This document shows positions 44,020-53,673 of a stretch of 64,000 nucleotides of DNA, piece after piece. The stretch covers positions 1,178,001-1,242,000 of the forward strand of contig NZ_PJMU01000001.1 in the NCBI RefSeq assembly GCF_002846395.1. Direction: 5' to 3'. The position numbers were made by a program, and so were the translations under genes. The stretch is from Pontibacter ramchanderi. Its GTDB lineage: Bacteria > Bacteroidota > Bacteroidia > Cytophagales > Hymenobacteraceae. Each line of letters begins with the position of its first letter. The stretch's first letter is position 1. The notes under the pieces were generated by a model that worked only from the letters and a program-made list of their open reading frames with translations, ran no database searches and was not told the origin of the DNA.

Positions 44020-44118
44020 ATGCAACAATCTTTCTGCGCTACTCTATCGCGCCACGACTTCATCTCTACTTTTTTGAATTCCAGTGCATATTCGCTTTCC
44101 TGCTGTTGTTGCAGGTAA
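44020..44118 (+). CDS. Mini-ORF 3: leader peptide ending SCCCCR
   Basis: A 32-codon ORF starting 7 nt after P1 of the right-hand S-box. Its penultimate codons are TGC TGT TGT TGC (four Cys), then Arg and TAA. It mirrors mini-ORF 1 on the other side in position, length (32 codons each) and Cys-rich end, while the rest of the sequence is unrelated. About 200 bp of sequence without an obvious gene separate it from the M14 peptidase start. Confidence 0.5.
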   Translation: MQQSFCATLSRHDFISTFLNSSAYSLSCCCCR

Positions 44119-44315
44119 GTCAGGCTTTGCTTCTCCTGGGTTAATCCGGGTTGCTATACCTGAAAGCCGTCCAACGGAGCAGCTCTCCTATACCTTGGCC
44201 CTGGCATTTTGCTGTGGTTTACTGACCTGAACCAGGGGGTTTTCCTCCCTGCGTACCGACACACCAGCCCGGGCAGGGTTCACGCAAATTTTCTTTCATC
44301 CTATACCTTGTTTTC

Positions 44316-46916
44316 ATGAATTCTACCCTCCGGAAGTCTGCGCAAGCACTTCTCTCGACGCTCTTGTTATGGGCGCTTCTGGTGCTGCCAAGTGTGGCAC
44401 AAAACAGCTACTACTTCCCTAAAACCAAAAATTTCGACCCGGCTATACCTACGCCAGAGCAATTTCTGGGCTACGGTATTGGCGAGCGCCAGACCCGCTA
44501 CGACCGCGTGGTGGCCTACCTGCAGGAACTGGCCCGCTTATCCGACAAAGCCAGCATCGAAATCATCGGCTATACCTACGAGCACCGCCCGCAGGTGATC
44601 CTGACCATCACGGCACCGCAAAACCATGGCAGACTGGAGCAAATCCGGCAAGAGCACCTGCAGTTGGCCGACCCGGCCAAAGCGGCCCCTGCCCTGGCGA
44701 ACATGCCGGTGCTGGTGCACCTGGGCTACAACGTGCACGGCAACGAATCGTCGAGCACCGAGGTGTCGATGCTGACGGCCTACTACCTGGTGGCCAACCG
44801 CGATCCGGAAACGCAAAGGTACCTGCAGGAGTCGGTGGTGTTTATCGACCCCGCGCTGAACCCCGATGGCCGAGACCGCCACACCAACTGGGTGAACATG
44901 CACCAGGGCAACCCGGCCGTGAGCGACCCGGCCGACCGCGAGCACAACGAGGTATGGCCGGGCGGGCGCGGCAACCACTACTGGTTCGACCTGAACCGCG
45001 ACTGGCTCCCGATTGCGCACGTGGAGAGCCAAAACCGACTCGAATTTTACCACAAGTGGCTTCCGAACGTGGTGATCGACTTCCACGAAATGGGCACTAA
45101 CTCGACTTACTACTTTGAGCCGAGCAAGCCCTACAGCTCCGAAAACCGCCTGATCCCGCGCAGCACCTACGATGGGCTGAACGTGCTGCTGGCCAAATAT
45201 CACGCGGAGGCGCTGGATGAACTGGGCTCACTCTACTTCACCAAAGAACAATACGACAACATCTACCCGGGTTACGGCTCTACCTACCCGGACTTTCAGG
45301 GCGGCGTGGGCATTACCTTTGAACAGGCTAGCTCGCGTGGCAACAAACAGGAGAACTCGCTAGGTGTCCTGACTTTTGCCTTTACCATCCGCAACCACCT
45401 GGCCACCGGGTTGGCTACCGTAAAGGCTTCCGTAGAAAACCGCGAAACCCTGCTCAAGCACCAGCGCGAATTTTACCAGTCTGCCATTACAGATGGACGC
45501 AAGAACGGTGTGCGGGCTTATGTGTATGGCGAGAACTACGACGCGACCCGTTTACGTAAATTCACTGAACTACTGCTAGCGCACCGCATCGAGGTATACG
45601 AGCTGGAAAAATCGATCACGGCCGACGGCAAGAAGTTCGAGAAAGGCAAAGCCTATGTGGTACCGACCGAGCAACCACAGTATCGCCTGGTAGAGTCTAT
45701 CTTCGCCAAGACAAAGGAGTTTGACGACAGCGTGTTTTACGACGCCTCTACCTGGACCTTGGCGCTGGCCTACAACCTACCCCATGCGGGTTTGAAGTCA
45801 AAGGCGACTACAGGCAAGCGCGTAACCGAACTCGCAACGGTCAGCCATACCTTACCAGCCCAAAGCCGCTACGCCTACCTGCTCGACTGGGCCGATTACA
45901 ATGCCGCCGGTGCGCTCTACCTGTTGCAGGAAAAAGGCGTGGTCACGCAGACCGTGTTCAAGCCCTTTACGGCCAACACACCCGATGGGCCCAAGGCCTA
46001 CCAACCTGGTGCCATCACGATTCCGGTGGCGTCACAGAAAATCTCCGCCGACTCACTATACAAGGTGATCCAGGAAGTAGCTGAAAAGAAACAGGTGCGC
46101 TTTGCCTCCGTGAAAACTGGCCTGAGTGTGCAGGGCATTGACCTGGGCAGCAACAACATTCACACCCTTAAAAAGCCCGAGGCACTAATTCTCACAGGTC
46201 AGGGCATCACCTCATATGAAGTGGGTGAAGTGTGGTTCCTGCTCGACCAGCAACTCCACATGCCCATCTCTAAGGTAGACCTGAGCGCTTTTGCCCGACT
46301 CAACCTGGCACGCTACAACACCATCGTGCTCGTGAGCGGTGCCTACAACAGCCTCGACAAAACGGCTGTCGACAGGCTGAAGCGCTGGGTTGCCGACGGC
46401 GGCACACTCATCACGTTCAAGTCGGCCTCGGAGTGGGCCATTAAGCAAGGTATAGCGCAGGGCAAGATCGTCCCTGCCCGCGACACAGCCAGCAAAGTCG
46501 CCCGCATCGACTTTGCCAACGCCGCGCCTACTGAGGGCGCACAGTCGGTGGGCGGTTCCATTTACGAAGTGGATCTGGACACCTCGCACCCGCTGGGCTT
46601 TGGTTTCACCAATCGCAAACTGCCGGTATACCGCAACAGCACCACCATCCTGACACCAGCCAAAAACCCCTACAGCACCGTGGCCCAGTATACCAAAGAC
46701 CCATGGTTGAGCGGCTATGTGTCGAAAGGCAACCTGCGCAAGATCAGTAACTCGGCCGCGCTACTGGTGAGCGACCAGGGGCAGGGACGTGTGATTCTGT
46801 TTGCCGACAACCCGAACTTCAGGGGCACCTGGTACGGCACCAACAAGCTGTTCTTCAATGCGATATTTTTCGGATCGGTGATCAGGACACCCGGTACAGG
46901 TATAGCTGCGGAGTAA
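44316..46916 (+). CDS. Secreted M14 family zinc metallocarboxypeptidase
   Basis: 866 residues with a signal peptide (LLLWALLVLPSVAQ). The M14 catalytic domain is at about 50-380. Zinc ligands His141 and Glu144 are in VHGNES, and His257 in DFHEMG; the general-base Glu336 is in GITFEQ. Substrate-pocket segments are PALNPDGRDRH and WFDLNRDWLP. The second half (about 400-860) is a long beta-rich region usual in this Bacteroidetes subgroup, with a glutamine-amidotransferase-like segment (RYNTIVLVSGAYNSLD, RVILFADNPNFRGTWYG). It would trim peptides outside the cytoplasm. It reads away from a SAM-I riboswitch, so it is probably induced by methionine/SAM shortage. Confidence 0.92.
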   Translation: MNSTLRKSAQALLSTLLLWALLVLPSVAQNSYYFPKTKNFDPAIPTPEQFLGYGIGERQTRYDRVVAYLQELARLSDKASIEIIGYTYEHRPQVILTITAPQNHGRLEQIRQEHLQLADPAKAAPALANMPVLVHLGYNVHGNESSSTEVSMLTAYYLVANRDPETQRYLQESVVFIDPALNPDGRDRHTNWVNMHQGNPAVSDPADREHNEVWPGGRGNHYWFDLNRDWLPIAHVESQNRLEFYHKWLPNVVIDFHEMGTNSTYYFEPSKPYSSENRLIPRSTYDGLNVLLAKYHAEALDELGSLYFTKEQYDNIYPGYGSTYPDFQGGVGITFEQASSRGNKQENSLGVLTFAFTIRNHLATGLATVKASVENRETLLKHQREFYQSAITDGRKNGVRAYVYGENYDATRLRKFTELLLAHRIEVYELEKSITADGKKFEKGKAYVVPTEQPQYRLVESIFAKTKEFDDSVFYDASTWTLALAYNLPHAGLKSKATTGKRVTELATVSHTLPAQSRYAYLLDWADYNAAGALYLLQEKGVVTQTVFKPFTANTPDGPKAYQPGAITIPVASQKISADSLYKVIQEVAEKKQVRFASVKTGLSVQGIDLGSNNIHTLKKPEALILTGQGITSYEVGEVWFLLDQQLHMPISKVDLSAFARLNLARYNTIVLVSGAYNSLDKTAVDRLKRWVADGGTLITFKSASEWAIKQGIAQGKIVPARDTASKVARIDFANAAPTEGAQSVGGSIYEVDLDTSHPLGFGFTNRKLPVYRNSTTILTPAKNPYSTVAQYTKDPWLSGYVSKGNLRKISNSAALLVSDQGQGRVILFADNPNFRGTWYGTNKLFFNAIFFGSVIRTPGTGIAAE

Positions 46917-46940
46917 ACCTTATGACCAGCTAAACGCAGG

Positions 46941-46968
46941 AGGCCAGTGCATGTAGTGCTGGCCTTTT
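46941..46968 (+). terminator. Intrinsic terminator after the M14 peptidase
   Basis: AGGCCAG pairs with CTGGCCT over an 11-nt loop, followed by TTTTGCTTTATTTTT, 25 bp after the stop. Confidence 0.78.
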
Positions 46969-47081
46969 GCTTTATTTTTGTGTTAAGTGCATCTGCATTC
47001 GTCCAAAAAATAGTACCTTCACTTATACCATTAGCCGCTCGTTCCGGAGCCGCTAGTAACTAATCATTCTACATTCGAATC

Positions 47082-47453
47082 ATGGAAACCACCATTGCAT
47101 TAATCGCCCACAACAACAAGAAAACCGAACTACTGAACTGGGTAAAAGAAAACCAGCAGGCCCTTCGTCACTATAAACTCGTCGGCACAACGAACACTTC
47201 CAAGCTGATAAACGAATTGCTCGACATGAACGTGGAGCCCTTCGGACACGGCCCGAGCGGCGGTGACATTTTACTGGCTGCACGTCTGCTTCAAGGTCAG
47301 ATCCAAAAGGTGATCTTCTTCATTGATGTAGAAACCCCACACGGCCACGAACACGATATCCAGACACTTATCCGCACGGCAGTACTCAACAACATTCCCA
47401 TCGCCTTGAATCGTGCTTCGGCTGATTTGATTGTGCTGGAGCGTGAGCGGTAG
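47082..47453 (+). CDS. mgsA: Methylglyoxal synthase
   Basis: 123-residue cytoplasmic enzyme that converts dihydroxyacetone phosphate to methylglyoxal plus phosphate, a bypass of lower glycolysis. It starts METTIALIAHNNKKTELLNW, the standard MgsA opening with the phosphate-binding AHNNKK. It carries the catalytic-Asp motif GPSGGD, and FFIDVETPHGHEHDIQTLIR in place of the more common FFRDPL form. It ends with IPIALNRASADLIV. Length is slightly under the E. coli enzyme (152). Monocistronic after the M14 terminator. Confidence 0.92.
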   Translation: METTIALIAHNNKKTELLNWVKENQQALRHYKLVGTTNTSKLINELLDMNVEPFGHGPSGGDILLAARLLQGQIQKVIFFIDVETPHGHEHDIQTLIRTAVLNNIPIALNRASADLIVLERER

Positions 47454-47527
47454 TAGGTCTTTATTTACAGCGCCGATAAGCGTAGGTTTACGCTTTTGAA
47501 CAAGTTATATGGCATGCTAATTAAAAA

Positions 47528-48073
47528 ATGAAAAGAAACTTAAATTTCAAGTTTGATTGCTCCAAGGAAGTTGCTTCACAAAAGGTAAAAGAATACTTCT
47601 TAAGCCAAGGGTTTAAACTACACAGCAACTATAAGGACCAATTAGTTTTCAAAAGGGGCAGTATACTTTTGAATATGGTCACATTCAACCCGTTCCAGTG
47701 GAACAGTACGATAACAATTGAAATTGCTGATTCTGTAATAAATTCTGAATTTGATATTAATACAGACTTTCAGGCTGTAACATTGAAAGAAGAACAGCTT
47801 TGGGAGAATTTTATAGATAATTTTAAAAAATCCATCATAGACAACTTAAACTACTCCTCTATCAACAAAAAGCTCCTTAGGGAGACAAAATATAATAGTT
47901 TGAAGTATGTTAAACCAGCCTTAATAGGTGGACTGGCGGCAGCTATACCTGGTGGAATCATAGCATATTTTACAGGTGCGGGAAGTGTGGTTGCCATAGC
48001 GGCAGCTGGCGGTGCAATGTCTTATGTGATGCATCAAATAGAGCAAGAAAAAAAGAAGAACAACGCCATATAA
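47528..48073 (+). CDS. AT-rich hypothetical protein with C-terminal hydrophobic hairpin
   Basis: 181 residues, not recognised. The N-terminal 120 residues are soluble and rich in Lys, Asn and Ile (FDCSKEVASQKVKEYFLSQG, then QWNSTITIEIADSV). The C-terminal part has two membrane-prone segments at about 134-150 and 151-167 (ALIGGLAAAIPGGIIAYF, SVVAIAAAGGAMSYVM), then a Lys-rich tail. Base and codon use are clearly more AT-rich than both neighbours, suggesting recent horizontal acquisition. No mobile-element gene is adjacent. Function unknown. Confidence 0.72.
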   Translation: MKRNLNFKFDCSKEVASQKVKEYFLSQGFKLHSNYKDQLVFKRGSILLNMVTFNPFQWNSTITIEIADSVINSEFDINTDFQAVTLKEEQLWENFIDNFKKSIIDNLNYSSINKKLLRETKYNSLKYVKPALIGGLAAAIPGGIIAYFTGAGSVVAIAAAGGAMSYVMHQIEQEKKKNNAI

Positions 48074-48228
48074 CACTATACATAAATCAAGTTGTGGCTT
48101 TGCCTTACTCGCTTTATGTATCAACCGTTAGCCCAAAAAGATAAAGCCCAAACGAACAACTGGCTCGCAAGCCCTACCAGCCAGAAATCAATCACTATAC
48201 CTGAGCTAGACCTGAAAGTCGAAATGCC

Positions 48229-48765
48229 ATGACGATCAACATACCACATGTACTCGAAAACGACAAAGCCATCCTCTACCCGCTGCAGGAACCTGACTTT
48301 GAAGATCTGCTGGCCGTGGCCTCCGACCCGCTGATCTGGGAGCAGCACCCAAACAAGGACCGGTGGAAACGTGAGGTTTTCCGCACCTTTTTCGACGGAG
48401 CCCTGCAAAGCAAAGGAGCTTTCAAAATCATCGACAAAGCCACCGGCCAACTGGCAGGCAGCACCCGCATCTACGACTACAACGCCCAGGACAGCACCAT
48501 CCTCATTGGCTATACCTTCTTTGGCCGTGCGTACTGGGGCAAAGGGCTCAATCTCTCTGTAAAAGCCCTGCTACTCGACTACCTGTTCGGTTTCGTGAAG
48601 CAGGTATACTTCCACATCGGGGCCGTGAACGTACGCTCCCAAATAGCCATCGGTCGCCTGGGCGCCACCAAAGTTGCAGAACAGGAAGTTGCCTATTTCG
48701 GCGAAGCACCTAAACTCAATTACGTGTACTGCATCAGCAAGCAGGATTGGCAAGGCCAGGTATAG
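48229..48765 (+). CDS. GNAT family N-acetyltransferase (RimJ/RimL-like)
   Basis: 178 residues with the acetyltransferase_3 layout. It opens LENDKAILYPLQEPDFEDLL. The central strands are FKIIDKATGQLAGSTRIYDY and ILIGYTFFGRAYWGKGLNLS, where the acetyl-CoA loop reads RAYWGKGLN in place of the usual R-G-x-G-x-A. Motif B follows at AVNVRSQIAIGRLGATKVAE. The family acetylates N-terminal amines or small molecules; the substrate is unknown. Stand-alone gene. Confidence 0.87.
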   Translation: MTINIPHVLENDKAILYPLQEPDFEDLLAVASDPLIWEQHPNKDRWKREVFRTFFDGALQSKGAFKIIDKATGQLAGSTRIYDYNAQDSTILIGYTFFGRAYWGKGLNLSVKALLLDYLFGFVKQVYFHIGAVNVRSQIAIGRLGATKVAEQEVAYFGEAPKLNYVYCISKQDWQGQV

Positions 48766-48874
48766 CTCCCAACAAACCGATGCATCGGGCACAGGCAATT
48801 GTAACCTATACCTGTCTGGCTTACGTTGCATATGGCATAAGCTGCTATACCTGTAGCCGCTTCGCCAAAACCCC

Positions 48875-49402
48875 ATGACAGAAAACCTCTTCTTCGACAA
48901 CTGGGATAGCCTTTTGCGCACGTTTGCCGTCACGGTCATGGCGTATCTGGTCATCGTCTTTTTATTGCGCGTGTCGGGCAAGCGCACGCTCTCCAAGATG
49001 AATGCCTTTGACTTTATCGTGACGGTGGCACTAGGCTCGGTGCTGGCCACGGTGTCGCTGAACAAAGATGTAACCCTGGCCGACGGGGCCATGTCCTTTG
49101 GGGTGCTCATTTTCATGCAATACCTGCTTACCTGGCTCTCGGTGAGGTATAAGGCCGTAAAACGCCTGGTCACGTGTCAGCCGGCATTGCTTCTGTACAA
49201 AGGTGAAGTGCTACCCGACGCCCTGCAGCACGCGCGGGTAACCCTGGAGGAACTGCATCTGAGAGCACGCAAAGAGGGCATCGGCGACCTGAAGGAGATA
49301 GACGCCATGGTGCTGGAGGCAACCGGTGAGATCACTGTTATCTCAAAAATAAACACCCAATCGCCTCGTGCCTTGCAGGAAGTGCAAAACTTCCGCGCTT
49401 AA
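48875..49402 (+). CDS. DUF421 (YetF-like) membrane protein
   Basis: 175 residues. Three N-terminal membrane segments (about 15-35 LLRTFAVTVMAYLVIVFLLR, 45-65, 72-92) are followed by the soluble DUF421 domain. Signatures are RVSGKRTLSKMNAFDFIVTV and ALGSVLATVSLNKDVTLADG. The C-terminal part LEELHLRARKEGIGDLKEID leads to an ending with MVLEATGEITVI. Shorter than Bacillus YetF (about 230), as is common for Bacteroidetes members. A role is not established. Monocistronic. Confidence 0.88.
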   Translation: MTENLFFDNWDSLLRTFAVTVMAYLVIVFLLRVSGKRTLSKMNAFDFIVTVALGSVLATVSLNKDVTLADGAMSFGVLIFMQYLLTWLSVRYKAVKRLVTCQPALLLYKGEVLPDALQHARVTLEELHLRARKEGIGDLKEIDAMVLEATGEITVISKINTQSPRALQEVQNFRA

Positions 49403-49608
49403 GCCTACGTCTCTTGTTATACCCGGCAACTTCCTGCCACTGCCCTGCGTACTCACACGAGTTATTTCCGAAATGCATGCAGATTCAACAAAATACCCGG
49501 ACAATCCTCCATCTACAGCTCCCTATACCTGCCCGATTCGCTAAGTTTTCCTAACTTGCATCCTATCACAGGTTCTTATTCACCCTTGCTTAAAACGACG
49601 CACGTTCG

Positions 49609-52600
49609 ATGAACATCATACGCAACCTGAAAATCAGGGACAAGCTCCTGCTCCTGCTGGCCCTGCTCCTCTTCCCGCTTGTTTACTTTGTGGCCACCAC
49701 CGTGCAGCGCGAGATCGAAGAAAACGAGATGCTGCAGAATGAAGTGGTGCAGCTAAACGAGTCTGAAAAAATATCGGCCCTGGTACATGCCTTTCAGCGG
49801 GAGCGCGCCCGCATTCTGGCTGCCTCAGGCGGCGACTCCATTTTCATGCTCGATGCCCGCGCCCAGCGTGGCCTGACGGATGCAGCCGGGCTGGATCTTA
49901 TCAATTTCCTGAGCGAGAACAGCCGCACCCTGCCCGCCATCAACATGCTGCAGAACCTCAACAAATACCGCTCAGAGCTCGACCAGGGCACGCTCGACCC
50001 GCTCGACTTCCGTCGCTATTCCTCGGAATTCATCTTTAGCATGCTCAACCGCATGGATGCCAGCGCCATCGGTGTGAACGATGCAGAAATCAGCAAGCAG
50101 CTAACCAGTTTCAAGAGTTTGTCGGAGGCGAAAGTGCACCTGGCCCGCATGCGCAGTCTGCTCATGAAGGCCCTGCAGGAAGGCGTCTTCTCGTACCAGG
50201 ACTACGCCCAACTGATGGCACAGTACACGGCACACACAAACGCACTCGGCGACTTTTACCGCTACGGCGAACCGGAGGCGGTCAACGCGGTGCAGCAGAC
50301 CGTGGTGTCAGACAAGTACAAGCGCGGCGAAGCCATCCTGAAGACCTTCCAGGACAACCCCGAAACAGACCTGAACGCATTTGATGCGGCCGCCGTGTAC
50401 GCCTTGTTCACCGAGAATATCGAGGCCCTGCGCACAGCGGAGGTTACGCTGATAAACCAGATCCGGGAGGAAGTTGTGAACGAGAGCAAAACGAAGGAAC
50501 GTTATTTACAGGTGCTGTTTGCCAGCCTGGTGCTGATTCTGCTGCTCGTTGGCTTCCTCTCCTATTACATCATCAGCCTGATCTCGAGCTCCCTTGCCAC
50601 CCTTAAAAACGCCGCCGACCGCATCCGCCTTGGCGATACCGACGTGCAGATCGATATCGATAGCTCCGACGAGATCGGCAGTGTGGCGGCATCTTTCAGA
50701 GGTGTGGTGGAGAAAACGGTGATGCTCTCGGAAGTGACCAAAGCCATCGGTGAGGGCCGCTACGACATGGACGTACAACCGCAAAGCGACGCAGACATCC
50801 TCAGCCTCTCCATCCGCAACATGAAGGAGAACCTGTACACGTTTACCACCGAAAATGCCAACCGCAACTGGGTGCTCACCGGCGTGGCCGAGCTCAGCAA
50901 TCTGATCGGGGGTGAGTCCACGCTCGACAATGTATCCAGACATGCCCTCTCCTACCTCTGCAATTACACCGACTCTGAGGCAGGTGTGCTATACCTGCAT
51001 AACAACAACGGAAAACTGGAGCCGGCCGCCAGCTACGGTGTGCAGCAAAACAAGGCGCAACTACCGGTGTTCGAGGTTGGTGCTGGCCTGGTAGGCCAAA
51101 CCGTGCAGGAGCGCAAGGTAAGAGTGCTGGAAGGCGTGCAGGAAAAGTACCTGCGCATCCGCTCAGGCCTTTCCGATATCGAACCGGCCACTGTCATCAT
51201 CATCCCGCTTTACTTTGGCAACACCCTTGTCGGGGCGCTGGAAATGGCCTCGCGCACACCGTACAACGAGGTGCAGCGTCGCCTCCTCGACTCTGCCGCG
51301 GAGCGCATCTCGGTGCTAATTCATACCCTGAAAGCCCACCTGCAGACGCAGGAGCTGCTTTACGAAACACAAAACCAGGCCGAGGAACTGGAAACCCAGC
51401 AGGAAGAGCTGCGCCAACTGAACGCCGAACTGAAGGCCTCGGAAGAAGAGCTGCGCGTGAACCAGGAAGAACTGCAGGAAAAGAACGCCGAGCTCGAAGA
51501 GAAAGCCCAGCTACTGGAAGAGCAGTACGAAGCGCTCGGTGCCAAGAACAAAGCACTGGAAGATGCCCGCGAAGCCATTGAACTGAAAATACAGCAGGTG
51601 GAAACGGTGAGCAAGTACAAGAGCGACTTCCTGGCCAACATGAGCCACGAGCTGCGCACCCCGCTCAACAGCATTCTCATCCTTTCGCGCCTGCTCTCCG
51701 ACAACACCGAGAACACATTGTCGGCAAAACAGATCGACCATGCCCAGATCATCCACAAATCGGGCAACGACCTGCTCCGGCTCATCAACGAGATCCTGGA
51801 CCTGTCCAAGATCGAGTCGGGTATGGTGAAGCTGGAGACGGAGGAACTGAAACTGTCCGACATTTCGATGGAGCCGATGTTCAAGGAGCTGGCCGCCAAA
51901 AAGAAGATCAGCTTCAAAGAACGCCACCTGAACGGTGCATACAACAGCATCGTAACCGACCGCTTCCGCCTGGAGCAGATCCTGAAGAACTTTATCGGCA
52001 ACGCCATCAAGTTTACCGACGAGGGCGGCGAAGTGGAGTTCAAGGTATACCCTGTGACGCAGCGTCCTGCCTTTAAATCGGAGCAGCTCCGCGATACACA
52101 GGACGTGGTGGCCTTTGCTGTGCGCGATACCGGCATCGGTATACCTGCCGACAAGCAGGAGGTCGTGTTCGAGGCCTTCCAGCAAGCCGACACCTCCACT
52201 ACCCGCAAGTATGGCGGCACGGGCCTGGGGCTCACGATCAGCAAAGAGCTGGCAACGCTGCTTGGTGGCGAGCTGATGCTGGAGAGCGAGCCGGGCAAGG
52301 GCAGCACCTTTACGCTATACCTGCCCCGTATACCTGCCGGCGCAGCCAAAACCCCGACTGCGGCTCCTTTGCAACAGCTCGTGCATACCTACAAGGCGCC
52401 AGCGGCGGCAGCTTCTGCAGTTGCCGCAGAGTCGACTCCCCAGAACAAGAGCCGGGGCATGGGCCAGGTTATTCTGAACATGGAGCGCGAAGACAAAAAG
52501 GACATCGGCGTGCTGATCGTGGAAGACGACAAGGGCTTCAGCGACATTCTGGCGGATTTTGCCAAAGCGAAAAACTTCCGGGTACACCAGGCCTTTACCG

Positions 52601-53673
52601 GCCGTGATGGCCTGCGCATGGCCCTTGAGCACAAACCCGACGCCATGCTCCTCGACATTCACCTGCCGGACATGACTGGCTGGGACGTGCTCAAAAAAGT
52701 GCGCGAAGACAAAAACCTGCGCCACATGAACGTGCACGTGATGTCGGCCTACGACAAGGAGGTGATCGGCGAGCATGCCGAAAACGAAGAGTACCTGCCC
52801 AAGCCGGTTACGCTCGAAATGCTCAACAAGGCATTTGGCTCCATCGTGAACAAATCGGGAGCGAACATCGAGAACATCCTGATCGTGGAGGACAACGAGA
52901 TCGAGAACAAAGCCGTGGCGGAGTTGCTGCTGGCCCATGGGCTCAAATCTACTTCGGCCTACTCAGCCGAAGAAGCTGAAAAGGTGCTGGCCAAGCAGAA
53001 AGTGGATTGTATTATCCTTGACCTGAACCTGCCGGGCATGAAAGGCTATGACTGGATGAAAAAGATCAAGTCGCAGACCAAACTCGGCGATATTCCGATC
53101 ATTATTTACTCGGGCAAAGACCTGAGCGAAGATGAGGAGACCAGGCTGAAAGAGTTCGCCAACACGATCATCATCAAAAACGAATACTCGTACCTGCGCC
53201 TGCTCGACGAGGTGCAGCTCTTCCTGCACAAGGTAAACCAGAAGCTGCCACCGGGCAACGAGTTCAAGATGAAGCTGCACGTGCCCGAAGAAGTGCTGCG
53301 CGGCAAAAAAGTACTGCTGGTGGACGACGACGTGCGCAACATCTACTCGCTGAGCAGCCTGCTGGAACTGCACGGTATGCAGGTAATAGCAGCCTACGAC
53401 GGCAGGGAGGCTTTGGAGAAACTTGACTCGGAACCAGGTATAGACATGGTGCTGATGGACGTGATGATGCCGGAAATGGACGGTATAGAAGCGACAAAAC
53501 GAATCCGGAAGGATTTACGTTTTAAGCAACTGCCAATCATTTCACTCACCGCCAAGGCTATGAAAGAAGACAGAGAAAAATGCATAGAAGCCGGGGCTTC
53601 TGACTATATACCAAAACCAGTAGATACCGATAAATTGCTGACCCTGATGCGGGTCTGGTTGTATGAAGCCTGA
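49609..53673 (+). CDS. Hybrid sensor histidine kinase with NIT-like sensor, HAMP, GAF and three receiver domains
   Basis: 1354 residues. Membrane segments are at about 12-30 and 305-328, with a helical nitrate/nitrite-sensing-like periplasmic domain between them (SALVHAFQRERARILAASGG). HAMP is at about 328-380, a second HAMP-like unit to 415, GAF at about 435-577, and a long Glu-rich coiled coil at 577-672. The HisKA phospho-acceptor is His680 in MSHELRTPLNS, followed by an HATPase domain (NAIKFTDEGG, GTGLGLTISKELA). Receivers are at about 965-1085 (LLDIHLPDMTGWDVL), 1087-1205 (ILDLNLPGMKGYDWM) and 1231-1350 (LMDVMMPEMDGIEAT). Its last 11 bp overlap cheR. First gene of a four-gene signalling operon. 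Confidence 0.93.
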   Translation: MNIIRNLKIRDKLLLLLALLLFPLVYFVATTVQREIEENEMLQNEVVQLNESEKISALVHAFQRERARILAASGGDSIFMLDARAQRGLTDAAGLDLINFLSENSRTLPAINMLQNLNKYRSELDQGTLDPLDFRRYSSEFIFSMLNRMDASAIGVNDAEISKQLTSFKSLSEAKVHLARMRSLLMKALQEGVFSYQDYAQLMAQYTAHTNALGDFYRYGEPEAVNAVQQTVVSDKYKRGEAILKTFQDNPETDLNAFDAAAVYALFTENIEALRTAEVTLINQIREEVVNESKTKERYLQVLFASLVLILLLVGFLSYYIISLISSSLATLKNAADRIRLGDTDVQIDIDSSDEIGSVAASFRGVVEKTVMLSEVTKAIGEGRYDMDVQPQSDADILSLSIRNMKENLYTFTTENANRNWVLTGVAELSNLIGGESTLDNVSRHALSYLCNYTDSEAGVLYLHNNNGKLEPAASYGVQQNKAQLPVFEVGAGLVGQTVQERKVRVLEGVQEKYLRIRSGLSDIEPATVIIIPLYFGNTLVGALEMASRTPYNEVQRRLLDSAAERISVLIHTLKAHLQTQELLYETQNQAEELETQQEELRQLNAELKASEEELRVNQEELQEKNAELEEKAQLLEEQYEALGAKNKALEDAREAIELKIQQVETVSKYKSDFLANMSHELRTPLNSILILSRLLSDNTENTLSAKQIDHAQIIHKSGNDLLRLINEILDLSKIESGMVKLETEELKLSDISMEPMFKELAAKKKISFKERHLNGAYNSIVTDRFRLEQILKNFIGNAIKFTDEGGEVEFKVYPVTQRPAFKSEQLRDTQDVVAFAVRDTGIGIPADKQEVVFEAFQQADTSTTRKYGGTGLGLTISKELATLLGGELMLESEPGKGSTFTLYLPRIPAGAAKTPTAAPLQQLVHTYKAPAAAASAVAAESTPQNKSRGMGQVILNMEREDKKDIGVLIVEDDKGFSDILADFAKAKNFRVHQAFTGRDGLRMALEHKPDAMLLDIHLPDMTGWDVLKKVREDKNLRHMNVHVMSAYDKEVIGEHAENEEYLPKPVTLEMLNKAFGSIVNKSGANIENILIVEDNEIENKAVAELLLAHGLKSTSAYSAEEAEKVLAKQKVDCIILDLNLPGMKGYDWMKKIKSQTKLGDIPIIIYSGKDLSEDEETRLKEFANTIIIKNEYSYLRLLDEVQLFLHKVNQKLPPGNEFKMKLHVPEEVLRGKKVLLVDDDVRNIYSLSSLLELHGMQVIAAYDGREALEKLDSEPGIDMVLMDVMMPEMDGIEATKRIRKDLRFKQLPIISLTAKAMKEDREKCIEAGASDYIPKPVDTDKLLTLMRVWLYEA

